The notes under the pieces were generated by a model. That model was given only the letters and a program-made list of their open reading frames with translations, had not been told where the DNA came from and did not search any database. A stretch of 36,586 nucleotides of DNA, taken from the NCBI GenBank assembly GCA_017427545.1, contig JAFRSO010000005.1, positions 1-36,586 on the forward strand, given 5' to 3'. Below are positions 7,413-15,334 of the stretch, in pieces. The position numbers and the translations under genes were made by a program. Numbering within the stretch: the first letter of the stretch is position 1; each line of letters opens with the position of its first letter. This DNA is from Selenomonadaceae bacterium. GTDB taxonomy: Bacteria; Bacillota; Negativicutes; Selenomonadales; Selenomonadaceae.

Positions 7413-10400
7413 TAAAACAAACTCATTTGATTAGTCTCTTGCATGCCCTTCAAGCAACCGTGATTTTTTAGGGCGTCGATGACGGTTTTGGTAAGTCCTG
7501 CGCGATTTTTGAGATCGTCGATTGAAATAAATTTCCCGCCATTACGAGCCTCGACGATATTTTTTGCCGCCGCCTCACTCACGCCAACCAATGAGCCTAA
7601 CGACATGAGCAGAGAATTTTTCTTGATGATAAAATCTTCCGCTTCAGACTCGTAAAGATTCACCCGCTCAAAATCATAGCCGCGCAGAAGATATTCATAA
7701 ACAACCTGATAATCAGCGAGGCAATCGCTCTCCTTAACGTCAAGCTTGCGTTCGTCCGCCAAATTCTCCAACTCTTCCAACTTCTGCTTGATATGTTTCT
7801 TGCCCTTGATAACCTCGTTTGCGTCAAATTCCGTTGCGCGCTTGGAAAAATACGCCGCGTAATAAGCCAGCGGATAATGCACTTTGCACCAGGCAATTCG
7901 ATAGGCCATCATGACATAAGCGGTGGCGTGTGCGCGCGGGAAAAGATATTTAATCTTTTGGCAGCTGTCAATGTACCAATCCTCCACGCCGTGAGCTTTG
8001 AGATCTTCGACAACATCAGGTTTAATGCCCTTGCCCTTGCGGACACTCTCCATAGTCTTGAACGACTTGAGCGCGTCAACGCCGTGATGAATCAAGTACA
8101 TCATAATATCATCGCGGGCGGAAATTGCATTTTTCAGCGTGCAAGTGCCTTGACGAATCAAATCCTGCGCATTTCCCAACCAAACGTCCGTGCCGTGAGA
8201 AAATCCCGAAATTCTTACGAGGTCGCTGAAGCAATCGGGATTAGTATCGTCAATCATCTGCCGCGTAAAACTCGTTCGGAATTCGGGCAAACCGTAAGTT
8301 CCCGACTTCGTGCCGAGTTGTCCGGCTGTAACGCCGAGTGCGACCGTTGAGCTGAACAAAGATAACGTTGGCTTATCGTCGAGCGGAATAGTTTTCAGGT
8401 CGCGGTGAGTTAAATTTTCCAACATGCGAATCATCGTCGGATCAACATGCCCCAAAATATCGAGCTTGACGAGCCGCGAGCTTATCGAGTGATAATCAAA
8501 ATGCGTCGTCGTAGTGGTGGCGTCTTTATTGTCGGCGGGATATTGAATCGGCGTGAAATAATGAATGTCCATGTCACGCGGCACAACCATAATTCCCGCA
8601 GGATGTTGACCGGTCGTGCGCTTTACACCCATACAACCCGCCGCGATTTTTGCGATAAACGAATCATGCTTTTTCTGATTGCGTTCGGCGAAATATTTTT
8701 TCACCAGCCCGAAAGAAGTTTTATCGGCGACGGTTGAAATTGTGCCCGCGCGATAGACATTGTGCTTGCCGAAAAGAACTTCCGTATATTTGTGCGCCGT
8801 CGATTGATATTCGCCCGAAAAATTCAAATCGATATCGGGGACTTTATCGCCGTCAAAACCTAAAAACACTGCGAAGGGAATATCATGACCATCTTTGATG
8901 AGCGGGTGTCCGCAGACGGGACAATTTTTATTTTGGAGATCGTAGCCGCAGCCGACTTCGCCCTTGGTGAAAAATTTGCTGTATTGACACTTCGAGCAAC
9001 GATAATGCGGCGGCAGAGGATTAACTTCAGTGATTCCAATCAGCGTGGCGACGAATGATGAACCGACACTGCCGCGCGATCCGACAATATAGCCGTCGTC
9101 GTTGGATTTTTTGACGAGCCGTTGAGCAATCATGTACAGTCCCGCGAAACCGTGACCGATAATCGGCTTAAGCTCCTGTTCGAGACGCTCTTCAACCAAT
9201 GCCGGCAAATTTTCCCCGTAAAGTTTTTTCGCTTTGGAGTAGGAAATTTCGCGAATCTCCTCTTCAGCTCCGGGCACTTGCGGCGAGTAAAGTCCGTCGG
9301 GTATCGGCTTCAAAAATTCCACAGCTTCGGCAATTTTGTTCGGATTGGTGACTATTGCTTCATGAGCCGTCGCCTCGTCGAGATAATCAAACTCCGCAAA
9401 CATTTCGTCGGTCGTGCGCAGGTAAAGCGGCGGTTGCAAGTCAGCGTCGGAATAACCTTTACTGTGCATAAGTACAGCGCGACAAATTTTATCTTCGGGG
9501 TTGAGGAAATGGGCATCGGTCGTGGCGACAATCGGCTTGCCCAATTTTTTTGCCAACGCGACGACTTTTCGATTAATGTTGCGCAAATCATCATCGCTCT
9601 TGATGTTCGGGAAGTCTTCGCTGCGGACGAGAAAATCATTGTTGTGAATCGGCTGAATCTCCAAGTAGTCATAAAAATTCGCGATAGTCTCAAGCTCCGA
9701 ATCATCTTTGCCCGCGACGATTGCCCGAATCAATTCGCCCGCCTCACATGCCGAACCGATAATCAAACCGTCGCGAAGTTCACTTAGCAAAGTTTTCGGA
9801 ATACGCGGACGATAATGCATGAACTTAATTTGGCTGATTGAAATGAGCTTGTAAAGATTTTCAAGGCCGCGTTTGTTTTTGGCGAGAATGATGACGTGAT
9901 TAGCAAATTTTTGCTTCCAATCATCGCCGACCAAATAACCTTCCATGCCGTAAATAATTTTGATTTTTTTGCCGGACTTGGCAAGTTTTTCGGCAGTTTG
10001 AGCGGCGTTGGGGAAGGCTTGAATAACTCCGTGGTCAGTGATTGCGACGGCCGGCCAATTCCAATCGGCGGCAGTCTGAATCAATTTTTCGACAGGGATA
10101 ATTGCATCCATTGCACTCATCTGCGTGTGGACGTGAAGTTCGACGCGTTTAATTTCGGCAGTGTCTTGACGGGCAGATTTTTTTTCCAAAATCTCCAACG
10201 CGTTGACGAACAGGACAGTTTCCTTGAGGTAGTCGTCGTATTTTGCATTGGCGGCGATTTTAACGAGCATACCCGCTTCAAGTTGGTCGGCGAAAGGTTG
10301 AGCGTTAGATTTCTTGTCAGTCTTGAAAAATTTTTTGCAGGTAATGCCGTCAGTTTCGTCCGTGACGCAAAATGAAACGCAGATTGTCCCGGTTTTGAAT

Positions 10401-10816
10401 TCGCGAAGATTGACGCCGTTTCTATCGCCCGCACCGACTTCACCGACAATCGTAACCGCCCCGCTGTTTTCATTAATGCTACTGATTGCGACCGGCTCCA
10501 AAAATTTTCCGCGCGACCCATTACCATTATTCCTTACAACAGGTTCCTTGCTCCTTGCAACAGGTTCGTTGCCGACAGTCGATTTGCCGCGAATTTCAAC
10601 TTCAGCGTGATAGCGTTCGTGCAAAAAATTTTCAGCAGCTCGAAAAATTTGTTCGTCGAAATTTTTTTCCGTGATAATGAAAATTTCCCAGAGATTTTCC
10701 GCGGGCGTGATGATAACCTCGTGCAATGCGCAACCGCTAAAATCTAAATTCGTCTCCGCGAACAGGTCGAAAAAATTTTTCTCGTCGTCGATTATGAGTC
10801 TGTATCTGTCCAACAC
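7412..10816 (-). CDS. polC: PolC-type DNA polymerase III alpha subunit, lacking the exonuclease domain
   Basis: 1134 residues, against about 1430 for typical PolC. Order: N-terminal domain (1-78), low-complexity linker (79-105), OB fold (about 120-210), PHP domain (ELHVHTQMS at 226, AITDHG, ATTDAHFL), zinc cluster cysteines 607, 610, 623, 632 and 635, catalytic PDIDLNF with D661 and D663, QHPAGIMVVP, a helix-hairpin-helix region, and the clamp-binding tail QMSLF at the extreme C-terminus. PolC normally has a proofreading exonuclease inserted in the PHP region; here GMEGYLVGDDW at about 290-300 runs straight into the second half of PHP. GTG start with GGAGG 4 bases upstream. The linker contains heptad repeat o. 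Confidence 0.93.
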   Translation of the reverse strand: MLDRYRLIIDDEKNFFDLFAETNLDFSGCALHEVIITPAENLWEIFIITEKNFDEQIFRAAENFLHERYHAEVEIRGKSTVGNEPVARSKEPVVRNNGNGSRGKFLEPVAISSINENSGAVTIVGEVGAGDRNGVNLREFKTGTICVSFCVTDETDGITCKKFFKTDKKSNAQPFADQLEAGMLVKIAANAKYDDYLKETVLFVNALEILEKKSARQDTAEIKRVELHVHTQMSAMDAIIPVEKLIQTAADWNWPAVAITDHGVIQAFPNAAQTAEKLAKSGKKIKIIYGMEGYLVGDDWKQKFANHVIILAKNKRGLENLYKLISISQIKFMHYRPRIPKTLLSELRDGLIIGSACEAGELIRAIVAGKDDSELETIANFYDYLEIQPIHNNDFLVRSEDFPNIKSDDDLRNINRKVVALAKKLGKPIVATTDAHFLNPEDKICRAVLMHSKGYSDADLQPPLYLRTTDEMFAEFDYLDEATAHEAIVTNPNKIAEAVEFLKPIPDGLYSPQVPGAEEEIREISYSKAKKLYGENLPALVEERLEQELKPIIGHGFAGLYMIAQRLVKKSNDDGYIVGSRGSVGSSFVATLIGITEVNPLPPHYRCSKCQYSKFFTKGEVGCGYDLQNKNCPVCGHPLIKDGHDIPFAVFLGFDGDKVPDIDLNFSGEYQSTAHKYTEVLFGKHNVYRAGTISTVADKTSFGLVKKYFAERNQKKHDSFIAKIAAGCMGVKRTTGQHPAGIMVVPRDMDIHYFTPIQYPADNKDATTTTTHFDYHSISSRLVKLDILGHVDPTMIRMLENLTHRDLKTIPLDDKPTLSLFSSTVALGVTAGQLGTKSGTYGLPEFRTSFTRQMIDDTNPDCFSDLVRISGFSHGTDVWLGNAQDLIRQGTCTLKNAISARDDIMMYLIHHGVDALKSFKTMESVRKGKGIKPDVVEDLKAHGVEDWYIDSCQKIKYLFPRAHATAYVMMAYRIAWCKVHYPLAYYAAYFSKRATEFDANEVIKGKKHIKQKLEELENLADERKLDVKESDCLADYQVVYEYLLRGYDFERVNLYESEAEDFIIKKNSLLMSLGSLVGVSEAAAKNIVEARNGGKFISIDDLKNRAGLTKTVIDALKNHGCLKGMQETNQMSLF
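10528..10575 (-). repeat. Heptad repeat o inside polC
   Basis: On the minus strand, GCAAGGA units and AACCTGTT blocks encode residues 81-96 (EPVARSKEPVV and neighbours). EPV-A/V-R is duplicated. The frame is kept and the insert falls in a linker before the OB fold. Confidence 0.75.
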
Positions 10817-10833
10817 TTCACCTCCAAAAAAAA

Positions 10834-10895
10834 TTAGGAATTAGGAATTAGGAATTTAACTCCTAACTCCTAGTTCCTAGTTCCTAGTTCCTAAC
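10834..10895. repeat. Heptad array e (TTAGGAA / CCTAGTT), inverted arms
   Basis: Three TTAGGAA units, centre TTTAA, then CCTAACT and three CCTAGTT units. AATTAGG opposite CCTAGTT leaves a T opposite G at each unit, which is a G:U wobble in RNA. The array encodes the last codons (SVRN) and the stop of the metallopeptidase gene. Confidence 0.9.
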
Positions 10896-11804
10896 TGATA
10901 GGGCGCACTCCAAAATAATCACGTTATTGCGCTCATGGCGACGCCGCTCCTTAGTCCACTTCTTATCTCCCTCAAACTGCGCGACGGCAAGTTCTTCCTT
11001 CGACTTCATAGCCTTAAGAACTTCGCGCATCACGTCCGCCCCATAAAAAATATTGTCATGGAAGACCGCCGAGCCGTCCACGTAGCGATATTTATTAATC
11101 AAACTGTCGGGGATAGTCGCCCTATCATTCCTGCTGACCGCCAAAGGATACCAGAAGGATTTCGCCGCGTCATATTTCTCCTTGAAGAGTTCATCTTGAG
11201 CGGGTTTATTGTCGAACTTTTGCGCGAAATTTTTACCGTCGGGATAAGATTTAATGGCGGAAACTGAATCCTCTGACCAACGAGCCATGCCCTCCAGATA
11301 CCAGCTGTTGCCGAAATAAGTCGCGCCGTATTGGACGAGATGAAAATATTCATGTGCGGGAGTGGGATTTTTATGCGGATTGACGGTGTTGGCAAGTTTG
11401 ATATGTAAAGCCCGCTGATTAGGGTCATGCTTAGACTTCTTGCGCACACTGGAAAAGGCACTGCCGGCAACTTTCATGGCGGAGCGGTCGGCAATATCAA
11501 TTTCAATCGATGTGACATTTGGGAAGCGTTCGGAGTTAAGCGGGTCGGGATAGTGGAAAACGTCCTTGTAGACTTCGCGGACGGCGTTGACCTGCGTGGC
11601 AATATCCTCGACGATATCGGGCACGGCGTTAGAATTCACGTCGGCTTTATCCTTGATGATATTCTCTTCGTAAATGACGTAAACGACGCCCTGTTGATAG
11701 ATAGCGGCGTTGGCGGACGGCATAATCACCAGTATAGCAACCGTCACCAACGCCCCTGCAATGATTAATGCGTAATGCGTAATGCGCAATGCGTAATTCC
11801 TCAT
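10884..11804 (-). CDS. Exported HEXXH metallopeptidase-like protein
   Basis: A 306-residue protein with a hydrophobic signal segment (about 12-28) ending in SANA, so cleavage after ANA is likely. The zinc motif HEYFH is at 151-155 and a downstream Glu in YLEGMARW at 171, a gluzincin-like HEXXH plus E arrangement. It probably cleaves peptides outside the cytoplasmic membrane; the substrate is unknown. The C-terminal third lacks a motif I recognise. The N-terminal RNYALRITHYAL is translated heptad repeat (array f) and supplies the basic n-region of the signal peptide. The C-terminal SVRN and stop come from array e. The start is 2 bases past the metK stop, with only a weak AGGA touching the ATG. 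Confidence 0.75.
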   Translation of the reverse strand: MRNYALRITHYALIIAGALVTVAILVIMPSANAAIYQQGVVYVIYEENIIKDKADVNSNAVPDIVEDIATQVNAVREVYKDVFHYPDPLNSERFPNVTSIEIDIADRSAMKVAGSAFSSVRKKSKHDPNQRALHIKLANTVNPHKNPTPAHEYFHLVQYGATYFGNSWYLEGMARWSEDSVSAIKSYPDGKNFAQKFDNKPAQDELFKEKYDAAKSFWYPLAVSRNDRATIPDSLINKYRYVDGSAVFHDNIFYGADVMREVLKAMKSKEELAVAQFEGDKKWTKERRRHERNNVIILECALSVRN

Positions 11805-11835
11805 TCCTAATAACCTAATTCCCTAATTCCTTCCC
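11764..11835. repeat. Heptad array f straddling metK 3' end and peptidase 5' end
   Basis: Plus-strand AATGCGT units (four, one variant) followed by CCTAATT and TTCCTCA-type units. One side encodes the peptidase N-terminus, the other the MetK C-terminal GIRELGY and stop. Both genes therefore share one array. Confidence 0.88.
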
Positions 11836-12973
11836 AAGGAAACTCAACGTCAGTCCTGCCAAAATGCCCGTAAGCAGAAGTATCCTTATAAATCGGTCGG
11901 CGCAAGTCCAGCATTTTAATTATCCCCGCGGGGCGCAAGTCAAAATTCTCCTTAACGATTTTCTCAATCACAGCCTCATCAACCTTAGCGGTGCCGAAAC
12001 TGTCAACACGAACGCTGACGGGATTTGCCACGCCGATAGCGTATGCAAGCTGAATTTCGCATTCATCAGCCAAACCCGCCGCAACGATATTTTTGGCGAC
12101 GTAGCGGGCAGCATAACTTGCGGAGCGGTCAACCTTCGTGGGGTCTTTACCGCTGAAAGCCCCGCCACCATGCCTCGCCCAACCGCCGTAAGTGTCGACG
12201 ATAATTTTTCTGCCGGTCAAGCCGCTGTCACCTTGAGGGCCGCCGATAACGAATTTGCCCGTGGGATTGACGAAAAATTTAGTCTCGGCAGTCAGCAATT
12301 CAGCGGGCACGACGGGTTTAATGACGTATTCAATCATATCACGCTTAATCTGCTCAAGTGCAACGTCGGGATTGTGTTGCGTGGAAATAACGACGGTATC
12401 GACATAGACGGGCTTGCGACCTTCATAGGCGATAGTGACTTGCGTTTTACCGTCGGGGCGCAGATAGTCAACCTCATGCGTGACTTTACGAACCTCGGCC
12501 AGTCGACGGGCTAATTTATGTGCAAGGGAAATGGGCAGCGGCATAAATTCGGGCGTTTCATTCGTTGCGTAACCGAACATCATGCCCTGATCACCCGCGC
12601 CGATAGCGTCTTCAAGTGCCATATCACCTTCACGAGCCTCAATCGCCTTGTTGACGCCTTGAGCAATATCGGGCGATTGTTCATCAAGAGAAATCAAAAC
12701 TCCGACGGTATCAGCGTCGAAGCCGTAATTGGAATTGGTGTAGCCGATATCACGAATTGCGCCGCGAATAATTTTGGCAATGTCGACGTAGCAGGTTGTG
12801 GAAATTTCTCCTACGACGTGGACTTGACCGGTAGTTACCAGCGTTTCACATGCGACGCGTCCAAACGGGTCTTTCTCCAATATGGCGTCCAAGATACTGT
12901 CAGAAATTCTGTCCGCGACCTTATCGGGATGACCTTCAGTCACTGATTCGGAAGTAAATAACATTCTGCGCAT
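11807..12973 (-). CDS. metK: S-adenosylmethionine synthetase
   Basis: A 388-residue enzyme making SAM from methionine and ATP. Hallmarks: [12 protein letters not shown] at the N-terminus, [12 protein letters not shown], the loop [33 protein letters not shown] and [13 protein letters not shown] at 12973 is chosen because GAGGT lies at 12980-12984 with a 6-base spacer; an ATG at 12964 is also possible, and the longer upstream frame would run into the promoter. The terminal GIRELGY is repeat-encoded (array f) and is unlike the usual MetK tail. A promoter with a perfect TTGACA lies upstream. Confidence 0.96.
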   Translation of the reverse strand: MRRMLFTSESVTEGHPDKVADRISDSILDAILEKDPFGRVACETLVTTGQVHVVGEISTTCYVDIAKIIRGAIRDIGYTNSNYGFDADTVGVLISLDEQSPDIAQGVNKAIEAREGDMALEDAIGAGDQGMMFGYATNETPEFMPLPISLAHKLARRLAEVRKVTHEVDYLRPDGKTQVTIAYEGRKPVYVDTVVISTQHNPDVALEQIKRDMIEYVIKPVVPAELLTAETKFFVNPTGKFVIGGPQGDSGLTGRKIIVDTYGGWARHGGGAFSGKDPTKVDRSASYAARYVAKNIVAAGLADECEIQLAYAIGVANPVSVRVDSFGTAKVDEAVIEKIVKENFDLRPAGIIKMLDLRRPIYKDTSAYGHFGRTDVEFPWEGIRELGY

Positions 12974-13004
12974 TCTTATACCTCGCTTTCGAGAATTTTT
13001 AGCA

Positions 13005-13033
13005 AACTTATCACATTTGATTTTCGCTGTCAA
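13005..13033 (-). promoter_or_regulatory. Putative sigma-A promoter of metK
   Basis: TTGACA (13028-13033), 17-base spacer, TAAGTT (13005-13010); an overlapping GATAAG gives a 15-base spacer. It lies directly after array g and before the metK Shine-Dalgarno. No SAM riboswitch fold was apparent in this leader. Confidence 0.6.
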
Positions 13034-13035
13034 TG

Positions 13036-13078
13036 GGGGACTAGAACTAGGGAATAGGGTTTTTAACTCCTAACTAAC
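13036..13078. repeat. Heptad array g, short inverted arms
   Basis: GACTAGAACTAGGGAATAGGG, centre TTTTTAA, then CTCCTAACTAAC. Lies 3' of the pilin-like gene and just upstream of the metK promoter. Confidence 0.78.
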
Positions 13079-13118
13079 TTGACGGCTTCAATTATCCTTA
13101 GGGATTCGGATTTGAAGA

Positions 13119-13529
13119 TTACGTACTCTGTTTGAATTCGCCCGCCGTGTGACCTTTAAGAGTTGCTCGATAATCGCCGTTACTGTCTTTTGACACTACA
13201 TAATCCATTGAATCAGTAATTGTCAGTTTGCCATTCGTAGCATCTGTGGAAGAATCAAGATAAACATCACCGAGCGGTGGCTTAATGTTTTCGGCGTCTT
13301 GAAGATATGGTTTCAAGTGAGTTTTAATTTCCAATGGATCGGTTTCCGTTCCCTTGTCCATAGCGTATATCGCAGCCGCCGTGTCCAAAGTCGATAAATC
13401 CGATTGAACTCTTGCGGTATTGGCAGAAGTCGTGATAGAAGAGAAGCGTGGTACGGCAATCGACGCAAGAATTGCGATAACCGTAACCATCAAGATGACT
13501 TCCAGCGTCGCGAAGCCTCGTTGATTCAT
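13119..13529 (-). CDS. Type IV pilin-like / pseudopilin protein
   Basis: A 136-residue protein with a classical class III (prepilin) signal: short basic MNQRG, cleavage before Phe, then FATLEVILMVTVIAILASIAVP with Glu at position 5 of the mature protein. The first 30 residues form the hydrophobic helix used for assembly. The globular part is small and has no motif I recognise. No prepilin peptidase, ATPase or PilC gene is near, so the assembly machine must be elsewhere. AAGGAGGA precedes the ATG. It follows iorA by 30 bp and may be cotranscribed with it. It could equally be a competence or secretion pseudopilin. Confidence 0.85.
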   Translation of the reverse strand: MNQRGFATLEVILMVTVIAILASIAVPRFSSITTSANTARVQSDLSTLDTAAAIYAMDKGTETDPLEIKTHLKPYLQDAENIKPPLGDVYLDSSTDATNGKLTITDSMDYVVSKDSNGDYRATLKGHTAGEFKQST

Positions 13530-13559
13530 AAAAAATCCTCCTTAAGTTTTTACCTGATT

Positions 13560-15284
13560 CTAAACCGCAAACGCTTTCTTCGGACAAAGCTGACTGCAAA
13601 CTCCACAGCCGACGCATTGAGTTTGATCGACAACCGCCTTGCCATCCTTCATGCTGATTGCCGGACAGCCAATCTTCATGCAAGATTTGCAACCGATACA
13701 TTTATCCGCGTCGACGTGAAGGGGCGGTTTATGCTTGACAGTCTTAAGCAGGGCGCAAGGTCTCCGCGAAATGATAACGCTCGGTTCAGCCGCGGCAAGT
13801 TCTTCCTTAATGACGGCGTCGCACTCCTTGAGATTGTACGGGTCGACGACGCGCACGCGATTAATCCCCATCGCCTTGCACAACGCCTCCAAATCAATCT
13901 TGCCGGCAGGATCGCCCTTGATATTCAAACCGGTCGACGGATTTTGTTGATGGCCGGTCATGCCCGTTATCGAGTTGTCCAAAATTATCACGGTCGAGTT
14001 GGATTGATTGTAAGCGACATTAGCCAAACCCGTCATGCCCGAATGCATGAAAGTCGAGTCGCCGATAACCGCAACGGTCTTGCCCTCACTTTGACTGCCT
14101 AGCATTTTATTAAAACCATGCGTCGCCCCGATACTCGCGCCCATGCAAAGCGTCAATTCAATCGTCGACAGCGGCGGCACTGCTCCGAGAGTGTAACAGC
14201 CGATATCGCCCAAGACTGTACATTTGCGTTTCTTGAGTGAGTAGAATAATCCGCGATGAGGACAGCCTGCACACATGACGGGCGGCCTTGCGGGTAAATT
14301 AGAAATTAGGAATGAGGAATTAGGAATTGATTTTCCAAACGCCTCCGCGATTAAATTTTGACTGAACTCGTCGATTCGCGGCAAAAGCTCCGAACCTTCG
14401 ACCTTCAAGCCAAGTGATTTTACATGAGTTTCAATTATCGCGTCAAGTTCCTCAACCACGACCAGCCGCTTGACTTTCGCCGCAAAATTTTTTATCAGCT
14501 CCACGGGCAGAGGATTTATCATGCCGAGTTTGAGGACGCTTGCACTTTCCCCGAAAACTTCCTTGACGTATTGATAGCTCGTCGACGACGTGATTATTCC
14601 CAGCTCGTCAGTCGTGAACTCCACGCGATTTATCGGCGTCGTCTCCGCATATTCAATCAGCTTGCGCGTCCGCTCCTCAACTATCGGGTGCCGACGTTTT
14701 GCATTGCCCGGCATCATCACGTACTTTGCAATATTTTTTTCGTAAGGTCTGGAATATTCGACGCGCTCCGAAGTTTCGACGACCGATTGACTGTGTGCAA
14801 CCCGCGTGCACATTTTTATCAGCACGGGCGTATCGAACTGTTCGGAAATTTCGTAGGCGAGTTTGGCGAAGTTCAAAGCCTCCGCGGAATCACTCGGTTC
14901 AAGCATCGGAACTTTTGCGGCGATTGCGTAATGGCGGCTGTCCTGCTCATTTTGCGAAGAATGCATCCCCGCATCGTCCGCCACCACTGCTACCAATCCC
15001 GCATTGACGCCCGTATAACTCAACGTGAACAATGGATCTGCCGCGACGTTCAAGCCGACGTGTTTTTGTCCGCAAAAAGCCCTTCGACCTGCCAACGACG
15101 CTCCAAATGCCGACTCCATCGCGACCTTTTCATTAGGTGCCCATTCGCAATAGATATCGTCGAATTTGACAGCCTCCTCAGTTATTTCAGTCGAAGGCGT
15201 GCCCGGATAGCTCGACACGAATTTTACGCCCGCCTCCCACAATCCGCGAGCAAGTGCTTTGTTGCCCAACATTAATTCTTTCAT
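13560..15284 (-). CDS. iorA: Indolepyruvate ferredoxin oxidoreductase, alpha subunit
   Basis: A 574-residue TPP-dependent enzyme oxidatively decarboxylating aryl pyruvates to acyl-CoA with ferredoxin. Seen: N-terminal pyrimidine-binding region (GNKALARGLWEAGVKFVSSY), the TPP-binding C-half (PVMCAGCPHRG, GDIGCYTLG, GDSTFMHSG), and two C-terminal [4Fe-4S] clusters, CIGCKSC and CVGCGVC. The iorB gene, usually adjacent, is not here. About residues 319-329 are encoded by heptad array h. The Shine-Dalgarno AGGAG at 15293-15297 lies at the edge of array i. Spacing and strand suggest it follows DUF4127 on the same transcript. Confidence 0.94.
   Translation of the reverse strand: MKELMLGNKALARGLWEAGVKFVSSYPGTPSTEITEEAVKFDDIYCEWAPNEKVAMESAFGASLAGRRAFCGQKHVGLNVAADPLFTLSYTGVNAGLVAVVADDAGMHSSQNEQDSRHYAIAAKVPMLEPSDSAEALNFAKLAYEISEQFDTPVLIKMCTRVAHSQSVVETSERVEYSRPYEKNIAKYVMMPGNAKRRHPIVEERTRKLIEYAETTPINRVEFTTDELGIITSSTSYQYVKEVFGESASVLKLGMINPLPVELIKNFAAKVKRLVVVEELDAIIETHVKSLGLKVEGSELLPRIDEFSQNLIAEAFGKSIPNSSFLISNLPARPPVMCAGCPHRGLFYSLKKRKCTVLGDIGCYTLGAVPPLSTIELTLCMGASIGATHGFNKMLGSQSEGKTVAVIGDSTFMHSGMTGLANVAYNQSNSTVIILDNSITGMTGHQQNPSTGLNIKGDPAGKIDLEALCKAMGINRVRVVDPYNLKECDAVIKEELAAAEPSVIISRRPCALLKTVKHKPPLHVDADKCIGCKSCMKIGCPAISMKDGKAVVDQTQCVGCGVCSQLCPKKAFAV
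14297..14329 (-). repeat. Heptad array h inside iorA
   Basis: Plus strand reads TTAGAAATTAGGAATGAGGAATTAGGAATT (a run of ATTAGGA units) within the gene. It keeps the frame and encodes IPNSSFLISNL, at the junction between the first half and the PVMCAGCPHRG half. The 33 bases equal 11 codons. Confidence 0.85.
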
Positions 15285-15292
15285 TAAAACAT

Positions 15293-15297
15293 CTCCT
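15293..15297 (-). promoter_or_regulatory. Shine-Dalgarno of iorA within array i
   Basis: AGGAG, 8 bases before the ATG at 15284. It is the last heptad of the array (GTTAGGAG on the minus strand), so the repeat provides the ribosome binding site. Confidence 0.7.
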
Positions 15298-15334
15298 AAC
15301 AGCTAACAGCTAGAAGCTAACAGCTAGCAGCTAA
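15294..15334. repeat. Heptad array i (CTAACAG / CTAGAAG)
   Basis: CTAACAG, CTAACAG, CTAGAAG, CTAACAG, CTAGCAG, CTAAAAT in register. Only one arm orientation is present. It forms the TAG stop of DUF4127 on one side and the iorA ribosome binding site on the other. Confidence 0.88.

Noticed and set aside
9122..9787. 221-codon plus-strand frame opposite polC
   Set aside because: Shadow of a conserved polymerase gene; composition follows the opposite strand and there is no recognisable domain.
10834..10895. Heptad arrays as CRISPR arrays
   Set aside because: The unit is 7 bases with no spacers, the arrays are inverted rather than direct, and no cas gene is in the window.
11807..13033. MetK start 20 codons further upstream (13033)
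   Set aside because: That start would overlap the TTGACA promoter element; GAGGT with a 6-base spacer supports 12973, and the extra residues do not resemble MetK.
12974..13118. SAM riboswitch upstream of metK
   Set aside because: No conserved SAM-I, SAM-II or SAM-III core could be recognised; the leader holds only a promoter and array g.
14297..14329. iorA as a pseudogene interrupted by a repeat
   Set aside because: The insertion is a multiple of three and the frame, TPP motifs and both Fe-S clusters are intact.
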